Positions 8,736 through 15,876 are shown, counted from the stretch's first letter. The stretch is DNA of 19,619 nucleotides from JABDDM01 sp038240295 (GCA_038240295.1 JBBSDW010000050.1:1-19619), one strand, 5' to 3'. The notes: generated from the sequence alone by a model not told the origin. A program made the numbers and translations.

Positions 8736-9092
8736 TCATTGGCTCTCTGTGGCGCTATTCCCTCGAGCCATTATCAGGCGCATTTTTTCCTCTGTCTCGA
8801 GGATTAGCCGTTCGAGTTCGGCGATTCGGTTGGTAATTCGTATCTGCTCCGAGGCGTGTTTGGCTTCGTCCCTCAGCGTTTTTGCGGACTTAGGCCGTAC
8901 GATCGGCTCCGTCGGCATCCCGAAATATCGGAGCCACTCCCTCAGTCGCTTCCGCTCGATGCCATACTTCGCAGCGACATCTGCCTCCGATTCGCCCATT
9001 CGGACAACCTGCTCGACGACCATGTATTTATAAGACTCCGGAAACCGCTGCTTACCGCCGGATGGAGATTTCGAAGGTCGATAAAATGCCAT
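8736..9092 (-). CDS. IS3-type transposase OrfA-like protein (HTH plus coiled coil), orphan
   Basis: This is a 118-residue protein. After a basic N terminus (MAFYRPSKSPSGGKQRFPES) comes a helix-turn-helix of the IS3/IS150 OrfA type (YKYMVVEQVVRMGESEADVA, then AKYGIERKRLREWLRYFGMP, about 20-60). A helical leucine-rich segment (about 75-110, IAELERLILETEEKMRLIM) follows and would be the OrfA leucine zipper. In a complete IS3 element an integrase orfB would follow by a -1 frameshift. Here the region after the stop (below 8736) is a palindromic repeat and no DDE domain is present. I see no terminal inverted repeats. Either the element lost orfB or this is a stand-alone DNA-binding relative. The frame is intact, which is notable for an IS remnant. 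Confidence 0.68.
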   Translation of the reverse strand: MAFYRPSKSPSGGKQRFPESYKYMVVEQVVRMGESEADVAAKYGIERKRLREWLRYFGMPTEPIVRPKSAKTLRDEAKHASEQIRITNRIAELERLILETEEKMRLIMARGNSATESQ

Positions 9093-9430
9093 GACGTTGG
9101 GAGATTACAAGATGCGATCAATCTGCAAATCTAACACTGAATCGAAGCAGGGAAATGAGCGAATAAGGCTCAGACATAGGAACTTGTGCTTTATGATTGG
9201 CGTTTTACATGTTGCACAGGCTTTTGAGATGGGATCAAATTCATTTTTACAGACAACTTTAGGTACAGCGCTTCGGCGAATTATGAATAAAGTTTGTACA
9301 CACGAAGCAGCGACCCTAAAAAATTGGGCGATTTCGCCGATTAGGTGCTTTTTTGGAACTGTAAGGGCGGTTTGGTTGTCTAATCGGCCATTCTACGTCG
9401 GTCGCACCATTTGGTGTGCTGTGATACTTT
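9093..9430. other. 338-bp stretch between orfA and tRNA-Gly, nothing recognised
   Basis: No gene is recognised. The open frame that runs through here into 9522 reads through the tRNA-Gly and has no family resemblance. The right end must carry the promoter for tRNA-Gly and possibly the zinc-ribbon/rpmG pair. No convincing boxes were identified. Confidence 0.5.
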
Positions 9431-9503
9431 GCGGGAGTAACTCAGTTGGTAGAGTCACAGCCTTCCAAGCTGTTGGTCGCGGGTTCGAGTCCCGTCTCCC
9501 GCT
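9431..9503 (+). tRNA. tRNA-Gly (anticodon TCC)
   Basis: The 73-base cloverleaf has acceptor arms GCGGGAG (9431-9437) and CTCCCGC (9496-9502). The anticodon stem ACAGC/GCTGT closes the loop CTTCCAA with anticodon TCC. The T-arm contains GGTTCGAGTCC. The discriminator base is T9503 and CCA is not encoded. It reads GGA/GGG glycine codons. Confidence 0.96.
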
Positions 9504-9534
9504 CTTGAAATTTTTTGGATAATACGTTATCGAG

Positions 9535-9765
9535 ATGGCCACACCGCCGAAACTTTGCGGAGATTGCGGAGCGCAGATGGAGGTCAATCCAGAAGTGTTC
9601 GCACTTCCTGGCCTGGACCGTGTGGCAACGGGCTGGGCGTTCAATCTGGATCGGGCAATGCCGGTAACGGCGTATATGTGCCCCGGTTGCGGCCGGTTTA
9701 AGTTCATTTCTGCCATGTTTTTAGGGAATTTAGCACCAGAAGAAGAGACAAGCAACAATGCGTGA
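9535..9765 (+). CDS. Small zinc-ribbon protein, function unknown
   Basis: The 76-residue protein has two CxxC knuckles, CGDC at residues 8-11 and CPGC at about 49-52, separated by about 37 residues. This is a treble or rubredoxin-like zinc ribbon. The last bases overlap the first codons of rpmG (its TGA at 9763-9765 lies within the L33 coding start at 9758), so the two are almost certainly co-translated. No specific family is recognised. Position between tRNA-Gly and a ribosomal protein gene suggests a translation-related or housekeeping role, which is inference only. The start at 9535 is the first ATG after the tRNA and leaves a 31-base leader. Confidence 0.75.
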   Translation: MATPPKLCGDCGAQMEVNPEVFALPGLDRVATGWAFNLDRAMPVTAYMCPGCGRFKFISAMFLGNLAPEEETSNNA

Positions 9766-9907
9766 TATCATAACCTTAGAATGCACCGAGTGCAAAATGC
9801 GTAACTATTCGACGACGAAGAACAAGCGCACACAATCGGGCCGTGTCGAATACACAAAGTTCTGCAAGCGCGATAACAAGCGTACGATCCATAAAGAGAC
9901 GAAGTAA
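9758..9907 (+). CDS. rpmG: 50S ribosomal protein L33
   Basis: The 49-residue L33 is a small subunit of the large ribosome near the E site. The family pattern is clear: ITLECTECKMRNYSTTKNKR in the first half and RTIHKETK at the end. Cys9, Cys12 and Cys36 occupy three of the four zinc positions of C+ L33 proteins. The fourth, expected at 39, is Asp (FCKRD). The protein is therefore a mixed C+/C- form, or the Asp may serve as the fourth ligand. It is too short for many gene finders. It overlaps the upstream zinc-ribbon gene by 8 bases and precedes tRNA-Trp, secE and nusG, which is a common bacterial order. Confidence 0.95.
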   Translation: MRDIITLECTECKMRNYSTTKNKRTQSGRVEYTKFCKRDNKRTIHKETK

Positions 9908-9976
9908 TCGTCTTTACGTGAGAATGGTCGCGGCGAAAGCTGCGACTTGCTTTGGGGAATCTATCGCAGGATAGTT

Positions 9977-10052
9977 ACGTCAGTAGCTCAATTGGTAGAG
10001 CAGCGGTCTCCAAAACCGCAGGTTGGGGGTTCGATTCCCTCCTGACGTGCCA
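9977..10052 (+). tRNA. tRNA-Trp (anticodon CCA)
   Basis: The acceptor stem is ACGTCAG (9977-9983) with CTGACGT (10042-10048). The anticodon stem GCGGT/ACCGC closes the loop CTCCAAA with anticodon CCA. The T-arm contains GGTTCGATTCC. The discriminator is G10049, followed by an encoded CCA at 10050-10052. The tRNA-Trp-secE-nusG order is conserved in many bacteria. Confidence 0.97.
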
Positions 10053-10261
10053 CGACGCTGCAAACCGTTGATGAAGTTAGGCTTAAAGCATTGGCTTTAG
10101 CGTTTGCTTCAAGTATCGGATTGGAGAAGTCGAAATAGTCGCGTGTGTTCCGGGCGATGCGAAGTATGAGCGAAAGCTTGAGCTTCCGATAATGCCTGGG
10201 CGCATTCCCGAAGTGAGCGCAGGGAATGGTTGATAGAGCGCTCCAAATCAACGTAAGAACA

Positions 10262-10507
10262 ATGGCAGAGACAGCAATTCAGTCGCCAGGGATCGCATCA
10301 GGATCTCCGGAACGGGGACTCAAAAACAAGACCTTAGGTTTTTTCAACGACGTCGCTCGCGAGATGCGTAAGGTCAGCTGGCCAACGCGCGATGAACTCA
10401 AGGATGCAACCATAATCACGCTCGTCGTCGTCATTGTGCTTGCCGCGTTCGTCTTCGGTGTCGATAAGATCTTCGAGGTCATTCTGAAGTTCATCTATCA
10501 CTTCTGA
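10262..10507 (+). CDS. secE: Preprotein translocase subunit SecE
   Basis: The 81-residue single-span SecE clamps SecY in the Sec translocon. The conserved amphipathic segment VAREMRKVSWPTRDELKDAT (about 30-50) is followed by one TM helix (about 51-75). I place the start at 10262 (MAETAIQSPG). The frame extends 12 codons upstream, but those lack SecE character. nusG follows after about 150 bases. Identification is firm; start choice is moderately certain because there is no strong Shine-Dalgarno. Confidence 0.95.
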   Translation: MAETAIQSPGIASGSPERGLKNKTLGFFNDVAREMRKVSWPTRDELKDATIITLVVVIVLAAFVFGVDKIFEVILKFIYHF

Positions 10508-10581
10508 TTTCGTCACGCTTCGCGAGAGATCAGGTCACTGATCGCTGGGCTCGCTCTATTGAGCACCGACATTTTTATCTT

Positions 10582-10611
10582 CGCCCCGCTGCAATGAGAT
10601 GCTTCGGGGCG
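10582..10611 (+). other. GC-rich hairpin between secE and nusG
   Basis: CGCCCCG (10582-10588) can pair with CGGGGCG (10605-10611) around a 16-base loop. No T-run follows. It may be an attenuation or processing structure in the secE-nusG leader, or chance. Confidence 0.35.
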
Positions 10612-10661
10612 TAGCCGTTAGTTAACCAAAGCTGCGATATCGAACGCAGCATCGAAACATC

Positions 10662-11234
10662 ATGCAGACAGCAGCAGAAAAGACAGCCGAATTGCAAGGC
10701 ACAAGCCTGAAGTGGTACGCCCTCCGTACATACACCGGCCACGAAGGAAAAGTAAAGGCCTACATCGAAGATGAAGTAAAGCGCCGTGATCTGGTCGAGC
10801 GGGTACCGGAGGTCATCATTCCGGTCGAGAAAGTGTATGAAGTGCGCGATGGCAAAAAGCGTACGAAGACGAAAAGCTTTTTGCCTGGTTATATTCTGAT
10901 CGAAGCAGCACTCGATAAGAAGTTGATCGATCTTATTCTCTCGATCCCAGGCGTCGTCAGTTTTGTCGGCCCGAACAAAACGCAGCCGACTTCCTTGCAG
11001 CCCGACGAGATGCGACGCATCCTCGGAAAAGTCGAAGAGAAGAAGGGTACTGAGACCATCGAAGTTCGCTACCATCTCGGACAGCCGGTCAAAGTTATCG
11101 ACGGACCGTTCTCTGGTTTCGGTGCGCAGATCAAAGAGATCAACGAGGACAAGCAAAAGCTCAAGGTCGAGGTATCGATCTTCGGCCGCAAGACTCCGGT
11201 TGAACTCGATTTCGTGCAGGTCGAACCCGAGTAA
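10662..11234 (+). CDS. nusG: Transcription termination/antitermination factor NusG
   Basis: NusG binds the RNA polymerase clamp, suppresses pausing and links to Rho or ribosomal S10. The 190-residue protein has an N-terminal NGN domain (WYALRTYTGHEGKVKAYIED at about 18-37, then FLPGYILIEA and IPGVVSFVG). A C-terminal KOW domain starts around VKVIDGPFSGFGAQIKEINE and ends near the C terminus. There is no large insert. It lies downstream of secE as usual. However, the next gene is yajC instead of rplK/rplA. Confidence 0.97.
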   Translation: MQTAAEKTAELQGTSLKWYALRTYTGHEGKVKAYIEDEVKRRDLVERVPEVIIPVEKVYEVRDGKKRTKTKSFLPGYILIEAALDKKLIDLILSIPGVVSFVGPNKTQPTSLQPDEMRRILGKVEEKKGTETIEVRYHLGQPVKVIDGPFSGFGAQIKEINEDKQKLKVEVSIFGRKTPVELDFVQVEPE

Positions 11235-11253
11235 GATTCTCAACGATTCGAAA

Positions 11254-11278
11254 CTGTCGCTCTTAGAGGGAGCGACAG
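11254..11278 (+). terminator. Possible hairpin terminator after nusG
   Basis: CTGTCGCTC (11254-11262) pairs perfectly with GAGCGACAG (11270-11278) across a 7-base loop, 20 bases after the nusG stop. No U-tract follows, so it may be a weak or factor-dependent terminator or an mRNA 3'-end stabiliser. It would separate secE-nusG from yajC-ribBA. Confidence 0.45.
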
Positions 11279-11407
11279 CGATCTTGCTCGATTGCGAAGA
11301 ATGTTTCGCAATGCCACACTGTTAATCGCCGCCAGAACAACTGTAGCGCGCGAAGCGAATCACGGATCGCACCATCACCTGTTCGCTAAATTTTTTATTC
11401 TCAAACT

Positions 11408-11746
11408 ATGCATTCACTTCTCTCGATCTTGTTGATGACGCCGCCTGCGAGCGGCGCAAGCGGCGGCGCTGCCGGCGGTGGTATGATGTCGACGGTGATC
11501 ATGTTCGTGATGATCGGCGCTATTTTTTATCTGATGATCTATCGCCCGCAGAAGAAGCGCCAGAAAGAGCGTGAGTCATTGCTCGGCACGATGGAAAAGG
11601 GCGACAAAGTCATTACCTCAAGCGGAATTCACGGCACGATTTCGCAGATCGATGATGCAACAATTCTCGTACAGGTCTCCGACAACACCAAGCTTCGTTT
11701 CGAGAAAGCATCTGTTACGACAGTAGTAACGAAGAAAGACGCTTAA
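11408..11746 (+). CDS. yajC: Preprotein translocase accessory subunit YajC
   Basis: YajC is a small inner-membrane partner of SecDF. The 112-residue protein has a Gly/Ala/Met-rich N terminus and one TM helix (about 28-46, VIMFVMIGAIFYLMIYRPQ) with the hallmark YRPQKKRQKE immediately after it. A small beta domain follows (GDKVITSSGIHGTISQIDDA). yajC normally neighbours tgt or secDF. Here it precedes ribBA, whose start is 27 bases downstream. Confidence 0.95.
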   Translation: MHSLLSILLMTPPASGASGGAAGGGMMSTVIMFVMIGAIFYLMIYRPQKKRQKERESLLGTMEKGDKVITSSGIHGTISQIDDATILVQVSDNTKLRFEKASVTTVVTKKDA

Positions 11747-11756
11747 GCGAGAAGTA

Positions 11757-11767
11757 GGAGAAGGGCA
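11757..11767 (+). promoter_or_regulatory. Purine-rich Shine-Dalgarno before ribBA
   Basis: AGGAGAAGGGC lies 6-16 bases before the ATG at 11774. It is one of the few recognisable ribosome-binding sites in the window and supports this start. There is no FMN-riboswitch-like leader in the 27-base yajC-ribBA gap. Confidence 0.6.
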
Positions 11768-11773
11768 AGCGAA

Positions 11774-13003
11774 ATGCTGAACACGATCGATGAAGCAATA
11801 GCCGATATCAAGGCGGGACGTGTCGTCATTGTCGTCGATGACGAAGAGCGCGAGAACGAAGGCGATTTCGTTGGCGCTGCCGACGCAGCAACGCCCGAGA
11901 TGGTCAATTTCATGATCACGCACGGACGCGGAATGGTCTGCGTCCCGGTGACTGAAGCACGAGCATCCGAGCTTAATCTCGCAATGATGGTCGATGTGAA
12001 CACGGGGCTTCATGGCACGCCATTCACGGTGACCGTCGATTATGTGCATGGCACAACCACCGGCATTTCCGCGAGCGATCGGGCAAAAACAATTCGCGCG
12101 CTCGCCGATAAAAAATCACGAGCATCCGACTTCGCACGTCCTGGACATATTTTTCCGCTGCGCTCGGTAGATGAAGGCGTCCTTCGACGCGCCGGACATA
12201 CCGAAGCGGCCGTCGATCTCGCTCGCCTTGCTGGACGTGAACCTGCGGGCGTTTTATGCGAGATCATCAAGCCCGATGGCCAGATGGCGCGCATGCCGGA
12301 GCTGATAGAGGTCGCGAAAGAATTCGATCTCAAAATAGTCTCGGTGCAGGATCTCATCAAGCACCGCATGACGCGTGAGCACTTGATGCACAAAGTCGTC
12401 GAAATAAAACTTCCGACCGACTACGGCGATTTTCAATTGCACCTCTACGAGAACAAAGTCGATCGCAAGGAACACATCGCGCTGACAAAAGGCGATGTAG
12501 GCAACGGGGAGCCGGTGCTCGTGCGCGTGCATTCCGAATGTTTCACGGGTGATACGCTTGGCTCGCATCGCTGTGACTGTCAGGATCAGTTGCATGCAGC
12601 GATGATGATGGTCGAAGCAGCGGGCAGGGGAGTCGTGCTGTATATGCGTCAGGAGGGAAGAGGCATCGGGCTTGCAAACAAACTTCGCGCATACAAGCTG
12701 CAGGAAGAAGGCAAGGACACTGTCGAAGCGAACGAGGCGCTCGGTTTCAAAGCCGACCTTCGCGATTACGGCCTCGGTGCGCAGATCCTTGCCGATCTCG
12801 GTATCAAGAAAATGCGATTGCTTACGAACAATCCGAAAAAGGTTGTCGGGCTTGCGAGCTTTGGTCTCGAGATCGTCGAACGCGTCGCGATCGAAACACC
12901 GGCCAACGCACGCAACGCACACTATCTCGAAACGAAGCGCGTCAAGCTTGGTCACATGATCAAGCCGCACGGAGGCTTTGGTGCGACGAGCGGGACACCC
13001 TGA
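11774..13003 (+). CDS. ribBA: Bifunctional riboflavin biosynthesis protein RibBA
   Basis: One chain makes both early riboflavin precursors. The N-terminal DHBP synthase (about 1-200) converts ribulose 5-phosphate to 3,4-dihydroxy-2-butanone 4-phosphate. The C-terminal GTP cyclohydrolase II (about 205-400) opens GTP. The DHBP half has the acidic metal site DDEERENEGD (about 22-31), THGRGMVCVP and the RxGHTEAAVDLARLAG motif. The GCH II half has the zinc ligands in HSECFTGDTLGSHRCDCQ, then RQEGRGIGLANKL and TNNPKK. All catalytic motifs are present in both halves and the 409-residue length is standard, so the enzyme should be fully bifunctional. It is in one direction with yajC and greA. Confidence 0.97.
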   Translation: MLNTIDEAIADIKAGRVVIVVDDEERENEGDFVGAADAATPEMVNFMITHGRGMVCVPVTEARASELNLAMMVDVNTGLHGTPFTVTVDYVHGTTTGISASDRAKTIRALADKKSRASDFARPGHIFPLRSVDEGVLRRAGHTEAAVDLARLAGREPAGVLCEIIKPDGQMARMPELIEVAKEFDLKIVSVQDLIKHRMTREHLMHKVVEIKLPTDYGDFQLHLYENKVDRKEHIALTKGDVGNGEPVLVRVHSECFTGDTLGSHRCDCQDQLHAAMMMVEAAGRGVVLYMRQEGRGIGLANKLRAYKLQEEGKDTVEANEALGFKADLRDYGLGAQILADLGIKKMRLLTNNPKKVVGLASFGLEIVERVAIETPANARNAHYLETKRVKLGHMIKPHGGFGATSGTP

Positions 13004-13063
13004 GCATCGCCGCGCTTCGAGATTATTACCGGAACAGATTGCCCGGTTTACAGCTTTGAATGA

Positions 13064-13082
13064 GCGAGCAAATTATGCTCGC
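13064..13082 (+). terminator. Short hairpin between ribBA and greA
   Basis: GCGAGCA (13064-13070) and TGCTCGC (13076-13082) form a perfect 7-bp stem with a 5-base loop, 60 bases after the ribBA stop. A T-rich tract (GATTTTTTAG) occurs about 35 bases later rather than at once, so terminator activity is uncertain. Confidence 0.4.
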
Positions 13083-13165
13083 AAGGTATCTCAGTCGTTG
13101 GACGAGATGCCTTCTTGATTTTTTAGAGGCGCATGTCGCTTTGCGGTTTGGGGAAATAGGACGAT

Positions 13166-13648
13166 ATGTCTGACAATTCGAAGGTTTACGTAACGCGTCA
13201 ACGGCTTCAGGAGATCGAAGAAGAACTTCGCGATCTAAAATTCCGAGGGCGCAAAGAGATCGCCGGCAAGATCGCCGAAGCAAGGGCGCAGGGCGATCTT
13301 TCAGAGAATGCCGAATACGATGCAGCGCGCGAAGAGCAGGGCCTCCTCGAACTTCGCATCAACAAAATGGAAAAGATGCTTATGCGTTCTGCCATCATCG
13401 ACGAGAGCGAAATCTCGATCGAAAAGGTAGGCATCATGACCTACGTAAAAGTGCTCAACAAAAAAACGAAGAAGACGAACGTCTATCAACTCGTCTCTCC
13501 GGAAGAAGCCGATTTCGAAGGCGGAAAAATTTCGGTCTCGTCGCCGATCGGCAAATCGCTGATGAATAAAGTGATCGGCGACAGCGTCCAGGTCAAAGTG
13601 CCAGCGGGTTCGCTCGATCTTCAGGTCGTCGAGATCTCTCGCGGATAG
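13166..13648 (+). CDS. greA: Transcription elongation factor GreA
   Basis: GreA rescues backtracked RNA polymerase by stimulating transcript cleavage through the secondary channel. The 160-residue length is typical. The N-terminal coiled coil (about 1-78) carries the GDLSENAEYDAAREEQ tip with the conserved acidic pair. The C-terminal FKBP-like domain includes the usual SPIGKSLMNKVIGDSV and VPAG. It ends with TAG, which shows TAG works as a normal stop here: read-through would run straight into tRNA-Leu. AGGA lies about 7 bases before the start. Confidence 0.97.
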   Translation: MSDNSKVYVTRQRLQEIEEELRDLKFRGRKEIAGKIAEARAQGDLSENAEYDAAREEQGLLELRINKMEKMLMRSAIIDESEISIEKVGIMTYVKVLNKKTKKTNVYQLVSPEEADFEGGKISVSSPIGKSLMNKVIGDSVQVKVPAGSLDLQVVEISRG

Positions 13649-13692
13649 ATTCGTATTTTTGCAAGTGTGCCGTTCGTTGCGGAATGGCCGTT

Positions 13693-13775
13693 GCCCGAGT
13701 GGCGGAATGGTAGACGCAGCAGACTCAAAATCTGCCGCCTGCAAAGGTGTACCGGTTCGAGTCCGGTCTCGGGTA
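13693..13775 (+). tRNA. tRNA-Leu (anticodon CAA)
   Basis: The acceptor arms are GCCCGAG (13693-13699) and CTCGGGT (13768-13774), with discriminator A13775 as expected for leucine. The anticodon stem GCAGA/TCTGC closes the loop CTCAAAA with anticodon CAA. A short class II variable arm (CCGCCTGCAAAGGTG region) and the T-arm GGTTCGAGTCC follow. CCA is not encoded. Confidence 0.95.
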
Positions 13776-13811
13776 CTTGGTTGAGTTTGGTTAGTCCTTC
13801 CGATGAAACTT

Positions 13812-14482
13812 TCATTTTAAGAGCAACATCGATCTCCGAAATGCGCCGACCGAAGTTCGTAGGCAGTAAAAGTAAACGCCGGACGGCAAATTCGTCCCAT
13901 CAAACCGAAGCTGATGCTCTCCACTGGCTAATCGCTTTTGAAGCAAAACAGCTAAGCGCTTGCAAACAGGAAGCTGTCGTTAATGACAAGCGAATAGACA
14001 AAACCGCTTAAATAGTCCCGCTTGATCGTCTCTTTCCAGTGATGACCATTGTCAGAGGATTTGATGACCAAACCAAAAGCGACATCAAGCGCTCCTGCAT
14101 AGAGATATTTTCCGTGCCGAACGAATGAATTGATGGACGAGTAGTGATGCATGCTATCTACGGGAATCCAGTTTTTCCCGCTGTCCCCCGAACGGAGGAT
14201 TCCACGGGAATACGTACCAGCATATAAAATGGAATCATCCGCAAAAATCGAAAAAACAGCTGCACCATCAAGGCCTGTGTCACTCCTCACCCATGTTTGT
14301 CCTTCATCCATCGACTTAGTTATATTTCCGGTACCCGCGAGTCCGGCGTAGCCCGCAAACAAAACATTGCCCTGCTTCGTGAGCGAAGTTACACCATCGG
14401 GAGGGTTAGGCGCTGGAACCCACTGCGCTTGCAGTGGGCCCGAACAACAAAGCAACAGTGCGCTAAGAATGATTATCCTCAT
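13812..14482 (-). pseudogene. BNR-repeat secreted protein with internal deletion, joined out of frame to a T9SS tail
   Basis: The open piece 13952-14482 encodes a signal peptide (MRIIILSALLLCCSGPLQAQ) and BNR-type repeats (KSMDEGQTWVRS, RSGDSGKNWIPV, KSSDNGHHWKET). It stops at TAG 13952-13954. From about 13965 down to TGA at 13812-13814, in another frame, the sequence reads LLQKRLASGEHQLRFDGT, then NLPSGVYFYCLRT and MLLLK. That is the second half of a T9SS type A sorting domain. The middle of the propeller and the first half of the sorting domain (YPNPF, VYNLLGR) are missing. So an internal deletion near 13950-13965 fused the two ends out of frame. The N-terminal piece alone could be exported by Sec but would lack the T9SS signal. 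Confidence 0.8.
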
Positions 14483-14488
14483 TGATGT

Positions 14489-14740
14489 TTACCGTTCGAT
14501 CACGAATTTCGGAGTAGAGGCAAAAGAACGCCCAGACAAAAGACAAAAATATGTGCCTGTCGGTAAAGAGCGAACGGAAAGCTGCGCTGAATATTTCTCC
14601 GAATGCACGAAGCCGAGCGATTTTGTTGCCATTTGTCTGCCAACTAAATCGTAAACGTGTTGATTGAATGGAAAAAATGATCTCCGAAAATTGAAAAGGT
14701 TAGAGCTAACTTTCGCAATGTAACAAATCCCAGAGAGCAA
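14489..14740 (-). pseudogene. C-terminal fragment of a second T9SS-exported protein
   Basis: The frame ends in TAA six bases before the start of the next BNR gene. It carries the end of a type A T9SS sorting domain: VYDLVGRQMATKSLGFVHSE, then SVRSLPTGTYFCLLSG and KFVIER. The expected NPF-containing start of the domain is degraded (SSNLFNFRRSFFPFNQ), and no upstream body of the gene is present before the XRE remnant. It is a 3' stump of a neighbouring, lost gene that once preceded the BNR gene in the same operon. Confidence 0.68.
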
Positions 14741-14741
14741 C

Positions 14742-14757
14742 TATCCAATTCTGGATA
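14742..14757. promoter_or_regulatory. Inverted repeat upstream of the XRE remnant, candidate operator
   Basis: TATCCA-ATTC-TGGATA is a perfect 6-bp inverted repeat with a 4-base centre, 7 bases before the earliest in-frame start of the XRE-type gene. Its size and position fit autoregulation by a small HTH repressor. It also overlaps the end of the T9SS fragment on the other strand. Confidence 0.4.
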
Positions 14758-14763
14758 TGGCAT

Positions 14764-15014
14764 TTGGAGCGATCAGATGAAGATTTGCATGTGAACCTTC
14801 AGAAGATCGTGGCGGGGAATATTCGAGGATACCGAAAACTTCGGGGTCTGACGCAGGAATCGCTGGCCGCCAAAGCGATCATTCACTCCAATCATCTTGC
14901 TAGGATGAGCGAAATGAAGTCGCGCCTTCGCTCGGGACACTCGCAAAACTCGCGAAAGCACTTAAAATCGAACCGAACGTCCTGCTCATTGCGGATTCGT
15001 TTGGAACTGGTTAG
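14764..15014 (+). pseudogene. XRE-family helix-turn-helix regulator, single-base frameshift
   Basis: From TTG 14764 (or GTG 14791; no in-frame ATG) the frame reads VNLQKIVAGNIRGYRKLRGL, then TQESLAAKA and IHSNHLAR. This is a Cro/CI-type HTH. A base is then missing around 14906-14909. In the next frame the domain continues as ERNEVAPSLGTLAKLAKALK, then IEPNVLLIADSFGTG, and TAG at 15012-15014. Restored, it is a compact ~75-83-residue single-domain XRE repressor. The frameshift makes the first part run on into the downstream membrane protein, giving a false 350-residue open frame. Confidence 0.8.
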
Positions 15015-15162
15015 TTCAAAATTGGAGCCCCGTTGCCACATTCTCCATGACTACCTGTCTTTCGTTCTTGCTGCTCCCGACTGCCGAAGGAAGTGCTTCA
15101 TTTATCGCCCTATATTTGCCGAGCTTCCGCATTTTTGTTACAGATCTTCTTTCGCACCCATT

Positions 15163-15816
15163 ATGAAACAGCGCGAGTTTGTTGTTGTGGTTTTGAGATT
15201 GTTTGCAGTGTGGTTTGGTCTGCAGGCGATCATCAATTTTATCGACAGCGTAAGTTCACCTTCGATCCGGCAGCAGCCGGTGATGACGCTTGTCTTTATC
15301 GCTTTTGCCTTGATCCTGGTACTCGGCATATCAATGCTCGTTTGGATCAAAAGCGAAGCGTTCATGGAACGTGCATACGCAGGATCAGAAGGGTGGTCGA
15401 CTGAACCGGCGGTGTTTGAACCGATCGATATGAAACAGGAAATGCCGGTAGATGCACTTTCACATGAGGAACTGGGTGACCAAACATCGACACTCCAAGC
15501 TGAGCAGTACAACTACGAGCCAGTCGCAAATTTCGCGACTGGGATCACCGCTCGCGACATTTTCATGACGTTTCTTATCGGCCTCGGCATCTGGTTGCTG
15601 GTCTCTTCTCTGCCCGGCCTACTGACGTTTATCGTCAAATATCTTCAATTGCCAAGTGAAGCCCTGGGCGACCCTGCAAATACGAAGATCCTGACCTTGC
15701 AGCTCGTTTATTACGCAACTCAGGTGATTATTGGGATAGCGCTGCTAAAGCCATCATGGATCGTGGATCGATTATGGTCTGAGCGGGTTGACATCGATCC
15801 TGCCGAGGTGAGCTGA
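15163..15816 (+). CDS. Hypothetical four-TM membrane protein
   Basis: I place the start at ATG 15163 (MKQREFVVVVLRL...), giving 217 residues. The open frame extends upstream only because a frameshifted regulator gene runs into it. There are four predicted TM helices (about 5-26, 41-65, 128-152, 172-195). A hydrophilic 55-residue stretch rich in Glu and Gln lies between the second and third. No family is recognised. It has no partner within 50 bases; the broken XRE gene ends 148 bases before it. A hairpin follows its stop by 20 bases. Confidence 0.72.
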   Translation: MKQREFVVVVLRLFAVWFGLQAIINFIDSVSSPSIRQQPVMTLVFIAFALILVLGISMLVWIKSEAFMERAYAGSEGWSTEPAVFEPIDMKQEMPVDALSHEELGDQTSTLQAEQYNYEPVANFATGITARDIFMTFLIGLGIWLLVSSLPGLLTFIVKYLQLPSEALGDPANTKILTLQLVYYATQVIIGIALLKPSWIVDRLWSERVDIDPAEVS

Positions 15817-15835
15817 CCGTCAGAATCCTAAAAAA

Positions 15836-15876
15836 TTCGACACATTTCGCCACACTTCCGCTTAAAATGTGCCGAA
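15836..15876 (+). terminator. Inverted repeat after the four-TM gene
   Basis: TTCGACACATTT (15836-15847) and AAATGTGCCGAA (15865-15876) are a 12-bp inverted repeat with one mismatch and a 17-base loop, 19 bases after the stop at 15816. It could act as a bidirectional terminator or mRNA end. The flanks are only moderately A/T rich. Confidence 0.4.

Noticed and set aside
9091..9522. 143-residue open frame on the plus strand
   Set aside because: It reads through the whole tRNA-Gly and has no family resemblance.
10575..11243. 222-residue open frame antisense to nusG
   Set aside because: It is entirely a shadow of the well-recognised nusG, with no domains of its own.
11747..11773. FMN riboswitch before ribBA
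   Set aside because: The gap after yajC is only 27 bases, too short for the ~120-base element, and no conserved riboswitch motif is seen upstream.
12665..12680. Sigma-54 promoter-like AGGCATCGGGCTTGC
   Set aside because: It lies inside ribBA with the reading frame fully explained (GRGIGLAN) and has mismatches at key positions.
14764..15816. A single 350-residue open frame covering the XRE-like start and the four-TM protein
   Set aside because: The HTH half continues in another frame to its own stop at 15014, and the stretch between has no protein character. The fusion is an accident of one missing base.
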